Assembly (NCBI GenBank): GCA_001898405.1
Contig: MKTW01000011.1
Location: 130,801 to 194,800 of the forward strand
Length of the DNA stretch: 64,000 nucleotides
Origin: Sphingobacteriales bacterium 44-61
GTDB taxonomy: Bacteria > Bacteroidota > Bacteroidia > Chitinophagales > Chitinophagaceae
Direction of reading: 5' to 3'
Position 1 is the stretch's first letter, and each line of letters opens with the position of its first letter. The notes below the pieces were generated by a model, which saw only the letters and a program-made list of their open reading frames with translations, ran no database searches and was not told where the DNA came from. Shown one piece after another: positions 61,717 to 64,000 of this stretch. The translations under genes were made by a program, and so were the position numbers.

Positions 61717-63232
61717 CCTCACCGGACAACTCAAAATTTTTGAGAGTTGTCCGGTTTTTTGTTTCGCTGAAACCCGTGCCCAGCTTGAATATCAGCCGAA
61801 CGACTTCGTTGAGTCGGGCGGTTCGAAAACTGTTTCCGTCAAAAACAAGTTTTTCGGGAAATATCGAACCAATGATCTGGCGCTTTTCCTCAACAGTTCC
61901 GTTTTGATACAGAGAGTCGATCTGTGTGAGTGTTTTGATCGCTTTCTTGAGCAGCGTAGAAGAGTTATTATGAGTAACAGGATTTGATTCCAGTTGAGCT
62001 TCTAATAATTCAATTTTTTGCTGGCAATCGGCTTTCAATTCCCTGAAATCGTCTGGTTCTATTTTTTGGTCGGCCAGCAGTTCCCGTGCATGCCGGAGGC
62101 GTAGGTTTACTGCATCCAATTGAGTAAGGGTGGCTTTTCTGCTTGCAAATCGTTGTGCATGCTGTAGCTGGTAAGACTGAGCAATTGCGAGCTCTAGCAG
62201 ATCTGTAAAATCGCCGCAGGGAACGAAGGAAGTTAGATGCTGATGAAATTTTTCATTCGTTGTATCCGCATGGAACCGGCATTTACAGGGAGTGAGGCAA
62301 TGATAATAGGAGTACTTTTTGCTTCGACCCGAAGATGTACTGGCAGTAAGTGATCGATGACAGTCCGGGCATAATAAATAGCCGCGCAAGGGAAAGCTAT
62401 CCCTTGCTTTGATTTTGGTAAACCCGCTTTTCCTTTTTCGGCCGTTTATCAGGTTCTGTACTTCAAAAAACAATCGCTCGCTGATAATAGGATCATGCAG
62501 ACCCTGCGCAAAACTGCCCTCTTCATTGCGGTAAGGAGGAATGTAGATCTTCCCGCAATAAATGGGGTTGTGTATCAGGTCCCAGAATTGTGCACGTCCA
62601 ATCTTCAACCCTTTGCGGTTGGCTTCTTGTCGTATTTGATCAATGGCCAATTGCGCCTGACTGATCTCTTCAAATACCCATTTTAAAATTGTCGCTTCAG
62701 GTTCTTTTGGTGTAATGTATTTTTTGCCATCCTCCGTTGTTTTATTCACATATCCTTTTGGAGCAGTCGCCATCCATCGTCCTTCTTTTTTGGCTCTTCT
62801 CATTCCATGAAAAACATTCAATGCTCTGCGATCATTTTCAACTTCTGGTGCAGCAAGGTAAACGGCAAGCATCATCTTACTTTCGGGAATCGTCATGTCG
62901 AGCGGCTGCTCGATTGCCTGCGGGTCTACTCCAAATTTTCGAAGTGTATTGATCATTTGATATGCATCACCTGTGTTGCGGCTAAAGCGGTCCCATTTTG
63001 TGAAAAGGACGAAATGCGGGTGAGTTTTTCTGCTTTTCAGGTCGAGCAGGAATTTTTTCCAGGCAGGACGATTGAATGTCTTTGCAGAATAATCTTCGAA
63101 AATAATGTGTCTAACTTGAATGGAGTTAACTTCACAGTATCTTTTCAATCGTTCTTCCTGGTCTCGTTGAGAATAGCCTTTATCGGCTTGTTCATCTGTA
63201 CTTACTCTAATGTATAGATCGGCTACCTTCAT
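61664..63232 (-). CDS. Large serine recombinase (integrase of the element)
   Basis: 522 residues. N-terminal resolvase domain with nucleophile Ser11 (YIRVSTDEQ) and TKWDRFSRNTGDAYQ; then a recombinase domain (about 150-260, APKGYVNKTTEDGK, HNPIYCGKIYIPPYRN), a zinc ribbon (LLCPDCHRS ... CLTPCKCRF), a coiled coil (about 370-420, RLRHARELLADQ...ELLEAQLESN) and a C-terminal tail. The last 17 codons (ending YELLQSSA) and the stop are the antisense of tRNA-Cys. The gene therefore crosses the junction between element and chromosome, and its C terminus must differ when the element is excised. It overlaps the 61-residue gene upstream by 26 bases. Confidence 0.93.
   Translation of the reverse strand: MKVADLYIRVSTDEQADKGYSQRDQEERLKRYCEVNSIQVRHIIFEDYSAKTFNRPAWKKFLLDLKSRKTHPHFVLFTKWDRFSRNTGDAYQMINTLRKFGVDPQAIEQPLDMTIPESKMMLAVYLAAPEVENDRRALNVFHGMRRAKKEGRWMATAPKGYVNKTTEDGKKYITPKEPEATILKWVFEEISQAQLAIDQIRQEANRKGLKIGRAQFWDLIHNPIYCGKIYIPPYRNEEGSFAQGLHDPIISERLFFEVQNLINGRKRKSGFTKIKARDSFPLRGYLLCPDCHRSLTASTSSGRSKKYSYYHCLTPCKCRFHADTTNEKFHQHLTSFVPCGDFTDLLELAIAQSYQLQHAQRFASRKATLTQLDAVNLRLRHARELLADQKIEPDDFRELKADCQQKIELLEAQLESNPVTHNNSSTLLKKAIKTLTQIDSLYQNGTVEEKRQIIGSIFPEKLVFDGNSFRTARLNEVVRLIFKLGTGFSETKNRTTLKNFELSGEEVPSRFELLYELLQSSA
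61722..61764 (+). terminator. Rho-independent terminator of tRNA-Cys, inside the recombinase gene
   Basis: Eleven-base perfect stem CCGGACAACTC / GAGTTGTCCGG (61722-61754), loop of 11, then TTTTTTGTTT. It starts 5 bases after the tRNA. On the other strand it encodes recombinase residues near KNFELSG, so one stretch serves as terminator and coding sequence. Confidence 0.85.
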
Positions 63233-63392
63233 GTCGCATAAGTTGAGTGACTGCGATATTAGCTAATTTATTTAGTAAATCCAAAATTAATCGGGCCTCT
63301 TCCAGGGAGATGTTGATATTTGATTTGGCAAATTTTCGTTGAATGAATTCGGGTCCTATTTTAGGCAAACTTTCCATTGTAGCTGCGTTCAT
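63207..63392 (-). CDS. Small recombinase-associated protein
   Basis: 61 residues: a predicted helical protein with SLEEARLILDLLNKLANIAVTQLMRHEGSRSIH. I recall similar short frames (ending ...SR.IH) directly before serine recombinases of Bacteroidota elements, so it is likely a real partner or a directionality factor candidate (inference). It overlaps the recombinase start by 26 bases, suggesting translational coupling. No known domain. Confidence 0.6.
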   Translation of the reverse strand: MNAATMESLPKIGPEFIQRKFAKSNINISLEEARLILDLLNKLANIAVTQLMRHEGSRSIH

Positions 63393-63414
63393 TTTTTACC
63401 TTCACACACTTCAC

Positions 63415-63942
63415 TCATTCGATAATTATAAACTTCACCAACTTCCCCGCATGCGGCGCAATCCCCCAGGTGATCGACGCATTGATTTGCACCACTTGGT
63501 TATTAAAGATCAAATTGGTAAAAGGAGGGATGGCTGCATCAGTATAAACACAACCCAGCGACCAGGTATCATGGAAGTACGCTTGTTGAATGCCATCTTG
63601 CAGGAAAGCCACTTGCAGCTGCGATCGAAATAACGAATAACTTTCTTGTTGAAAAACGCAGGTATACCTCATCATAGCAATCTGTCTGCTTAGCTGAATA
63701 GTTGTTCCGTCAATAAGTACGATCATCGAAACGGAACGGGATGCAGTGCCGATCGCTTGAATTAAATCGTGATACGATCGAATGCAAACGTTCGGGAGCA
63801 AATCGTATAGGCCGGGGTTTAGTCCAATTGATTTTATCGGAATGTCGATCGGCAAAAGCCTTTTGTTGCCAACATCAAGATTATGTTTTTGGCATGAACT
63901 CAGGATGGAGAGAAGGATCAAATAGAGGATATAGCGTTTCAT
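63415..63942 (-). CDS. Hypothetical lipoprotein
   Basis: 175 residues with a lipoprotein signal (LLSILSSCQKH, Cys17). The mature part shows no family I recognise; it includes IVLIDGTTIQLSRQIAMMRYTC and a Phe/Ile-rich end. Located 22 bases upstream of the small recombinase-associated gene on the same strand, so it may belong to the element. Function unknown. Bases 63943-64000 hold nothing I can support. Confidence 0.65.
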   Translation of the reverse strand: MKRYILYLILLSILSSCQKHNLDVGNKRLLPIDIPIKSIGLNPGLYDLLPNVCIRSYHDLIQAIGTASRSVSMIVLIDGTTIQLSRQIAMMRYTCVFQQESYSLFRSQLQVAFLQDGIQQAYFHDTWSLGCVYTDAAIPPFTNLIFNNQVVQINASITWGIAPHAGKLVKFIIIE

Positions 63943-64000
63943 ACATTCATTTTTAAATAAATAATATTTCCCAGTGCGGGATTAAAGGATGGCTCATACC

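Larger units (their letters stand above)
61709..64000. mobile_element. Left end of an integrated element (genomic island) at tRNA-Cys
   Basis: Boundary inferred from the tRNA target and the recombinase that reads into it. Visible cargo is the recombinase, a 61-residue companion and a lipoprotein. The right end, and so the direct repeat, is outside the window. The exact crossover cannot be set; it lies within or just beyond the tRNA 3' half. Confidence 0.7.

Noticed and set aside
1-64000. CRISPR arrays, insertion sequences, rRNA genes or a replication origin
   Set aside because: No spaced identical repeats, transposase, ribosomal RNA-like or DnaA-box cluster was seen in the window.
1-64000. 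Calling every TAnnTTTG match a promoter
   Set aside because: Six fixed bases occur by chance about thirty times over both strands in 64 kb; only matches close upstream of a gene were listed, at low confidence.

Overview
The window comes from a Bacteroidota chromosome, most likely a Chitinophagaceae-type soil or freshwater glycan degrader. Evidence: a SusC/SusD pair, a giant secreted protein with a C-terminal type IX secretion (CHU_C-type) sorting domain, many exported sulfatases and sialidase-fold proteins, TAnnTTTG-type promoter elements, and almost no strong Shine-Dalgarno sites. No species name can be read from the sequence alone.

Positions 1-22105 (plus strand) are the downstream part of a polysaccharide utilisation locus: the end of SusC, SusD, an FGE-like/BNR fusion, three related BNR (sialidase-fold) proteins, an SGNH hydrolase, two exported FAD oxidoreductases, three sulfatases, a DapA-family lyase, an MFS carrier and a sodium/solute symporter. 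Several members are paralogue pairs. One sulfatase has lost two active-site residues, the FGE-like domain lacks the catalytic cysteines, and the lyase lacks the family tyrosine. The locus contains no recognisable classical glycoside hydrolase, so it may attack a sulfated or acidic glycan by an unusual, partly oxidative route. On the minus strand at 22146-28193 follow a YidR-like (DUF3748) propeller, an AraC regulator, a ribulokinase and an L-fucose isomerase; the last two together fit D-arabinose catabolism.

Positions 28393-40402 are mostly housekeeping: a zinc-ribbon protein, a repeat-bearing outer-membrane-like protein, tRNA-Leu(CAA), a saccharopine/alanine dehydrogenase-like enzyme, a His-rich mini-lipoprotein, trmN6, tsaD, an ABC permease, prfC with a strongly structured leader, a GNAT acetyltransferase, purB and mqnA. 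Positions 40485-44045 encode a 1186-residue type IX cargo in which a six-unit repeat (probable six-bladed propeller) sits inside a PKD domain.

Positions 44134-56961 form a surface-polysaccharide region. CDP-glucose synthesis genes (rfbF, rfbG) are followed by a 3,5-epimerase, a sugar C-methyltransferase and a ketoreductase, but not rfbH, which suggests a CDP-linked 3-C-methyl-6-deoxyhexose. A CmcI-type methyltransferase, five glycosyltransferases and a YfhO-type membrane protein follow. Positions 57101-61542 are housekeeping again (small membrane protein, queuosine-precursor transporter, NUDIX, CorA, dapF, nucleoside phosphorylase).

At 61646 lies tRNA-Cys(GCA). A large serine recombinase runs into it from the opposite strand, so its last 17 codons and stop lie inside the tRNA gene. 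This marks the left end of an integrated element that continues past 64000.
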